This document shows positions 62,915 through 64,000 of a DNA stretch of 64,000 nucleotides, piece after piece; the first letter of the stretch is position 1; every line of letters begins with the position of its first letter. Origin of the DNA: Sphingobacterium chungjuense (lineage in GTDB: Bacteria; Bacteroidota; Bacteroidia; Sphingobacteriales; Sphingobacteriaceae); NCBI RefSeq assembly GCF_011316935.1, contig NZ_WLYS01000003.1, positions 372,001-436,000 of the forward strand, read 5' to 3'. Both the position numbers and the translations under genes were made by a program. The notes beneath the pieces are model-generated. The model ran no database searches, had not been told where the DNA came from, and worked only from the letters and a program-made list of their open reading frames with translations.

Positions 62915-64000
62915 ATGGCGAAGCTCAATACATATCAGCAGAAACGCGATTTCGACAAAACAAAAGAGCCAAAGGGCGATGAGACAACGAAACGTTCTGC
63001 GAAAAAATTGCGCTTCGTGGTGCAGCGGCATCATGCCTCACGATTGCATTATGATTTCCGGTTGGAAATGGATGGCGTCTTGAAAAGTTGGGCTATTCCC
63101 AAAGGACCTTCCCTCCATTCAACTGATAAACGTTTGGCAGTAATGGTCGAAGACCATCCGTTGAGTTATCGTACATTTGAAGGCGAGATACCCAAAGGAA
63201 GCTATGGTTTTGGAACGGTCACCATTTTCGACGAAGGTTATTATACCCCTTTGGAAAAGTCGCACGGGGAAAAAGAGCTGTTGGCTGAGCTAGATAGTGG
63301 TAGCCTAAAAATTGTACTTCATGGCAAAAAGTTAAAGGGCGAATTTGCCTTGGTACGTATGAAACATGCTCAGGATGATAATGCCTGGCTTCTGCTGAAA
63401 CATAACGACAAATATGCTGTGGAGCAAGCATATGATGCAGAAGACGAAGTCAGCGCAGCGGATAAAGCCGCTGGAACACGTTTTCGCGAACAAACTGCTA
63501 ATTCGACCAAAAAAGTAGTAAATCCCACCACAACCAATTCATTCGCATTCGAACCAATGCTCGCCGTTTTGGCGACCGCCACCACCGAAGATGACGATTG
63601 GATTTTTGAGCAAAAACTAGATGGATTTCGTGCAATCGCGCATCTATCGAAAAAAGATGTTCAGCTACGCTCCCGCAATGGGAAAAGCTTCAACAAACAG
63701 TTTCCCTCATTAGCGAATGCGCTAAAAACCGATGAACGCTCACTCATATTGGATGGAGAAATCGTGGCAGAAGACGCCAAAGGAAATTCGCGCTTTCAGC
63801 TGTTGCAGCACGGAGAACCTCTGCCTGCCAAGTATCAATTGGTGTATTATGTATTCGATCTATTAATGCTGGATGGCAATGATCTACGAGAATATCCGCT
63901 GGTAGAACGCCGTGATTTGCTGGAACGTTGGATGAAAAAGGTTAAAATTCCTAATGTGCGTTTGGTAGAAAGTATGCAAACTTCGGATGAAAAGGAAGCA
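62915..64000 (+). CDS. ligD: ATP-dependent DNA ligase LigD, N-terminal part
   Basis: Starts at ATG 62915 and stays open to the window end (362 codons). A 3'-phosphoesterase domain comes first (RFVVQRHHASRLHYDFRLEMDGVLKSWAIPKGPSLHS...EGEIPKGSYGFGTVTIFDEG...). The ligase nucleotidyltransferase starts near 240 with FEQKLDGFRAIAHL, whose Lys carries the AMP, and DGEIVAED. The polymerase domain, if present, lies beyond the window. Works in non-homologous end joining, normally with Ku; no ku gene is in this window. Confidence 0.92.
   Translation, partial: MAKLNTYQQKRDFDKTKEPKGDETTKRSAKKLRFVVQRHHASRLHYDFRLEMDGVLKSWAIPKGPSLHSTDKRLAVMVEDHPLSYRTFEGEIPKGSYGFGTVTIFDEGYYTPLEKSHGEKELLAELDSGSLKIVLHGKKLKGEFALVRMKHAQDDNAWLLLKHNDKYAVEQAYDAEDEVSAADKAAGTRFREQTANSTKKVVNPTTTNSFAFEPMLAVLATATTEDDDWIFEQKLDGFRAIAHLSKKDVQLRSRNGKSFNKQFPSLANALKTDERSLILDGEIVAEDAKGNSRFQLLQHGEPLPAKYQLVYYVFDLLMLDGNDLREYPLVERRDLLERWMKKVKIPNVRLVESMQTSDEKEA

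Noticed and set aside
62721..63083. 120-codon plus-strand frame at the ligD start
   Set aside because: Out of frame with LigD, whose reading frame from 62915 has clear domain motifs; a shadow.

Overview
The window looks like a Sphingobacteriaceae chromosome (Bacteroidota; Sphingobacterium, Pedobacter or Olivibacter-like). The reasons are the SusC/SusD pair, BF3164-type propellers, DUF6428 in the ars operon, DUF4142 and DUF2851 proteins, LytS/LytTR signalling, and promoters of the TTG-N19/20-TAnnTTTG type. All family names come from reading the sequence; no database was searched.

Layout. (1) 1-2980, core: end of a DUF2851 gene, ribD, prmC and a tRNA-Lys(UUU). (2) 2964-31922, a ~29 kb integrated island between two identical 19-bp copies of the tRNA-Lys 3' end. 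It starts with a tyrosine integrase and carries a HEPN protein, a small secreted protein, a TlpA-SusC-SusD operon, an XRE regulator, an excisionase-like gene cluster, an arsenic operon, a RidA/DUF1761/YdeI/WYL operon, an erythromycin-esterase-like gene, a serine-recombinase remnant, a DUF262-ATPase-unknown cassette, a HigB/HigA-ImmA toxin-antitoxin pair, and a beta/sce7725-like gene convergent with an sce7726-like nuclease. (3) 31923-37144, a second, smaller and decayed island stacked behind the first. It has an integrase fragment, a frameshifted NVEALA-like peptide gene, a six-bladed propeller, a large outer-membrane barrel, and another copy of the 92-bp end sequence. (4) 37228-48683, a polysaccharide-use locus: three glycoside hydrolases, a hexuronate-type MFS transporter, a NagB-like deaminase, a TonB receptor and a LacI regulator with a perfect 20-bp operator. 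(5) 48900-64000, mostly core: TlpA-type thioredoxins, an SF2 helicase, small lipoproteins, a LytS/LytTR pair, an enolase-superfamily enzyme, a pentapeptide protein and the start of ATP-dependent DNA ligase LigD.

How the parts may work together. The tRNA-Lys island is a defence and resistance island. The 24.0-31.1 kb stretch holds the strongest candidates for an uncharacterised system: a translationally coupled three-gene DUF262/ATPase cassette, and next to it a toxin-antitoxin pair whose antitoxin carries an ImmA/IrrE metallopeptidase, followed by a sce7725/sce7726-type pair that shares overlapping stop codons. A second candidate is the secreted peptide/TlpA-SusCD locus. Its control regions, and that of the neighbouring XRE gene, share the octamer TCGCAAAT, which is far more frequent here than expected.

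Two genes (32430 and 55329) are each broken by one extra base in an A7 run. This could be base-calling error, true decay or slippage.
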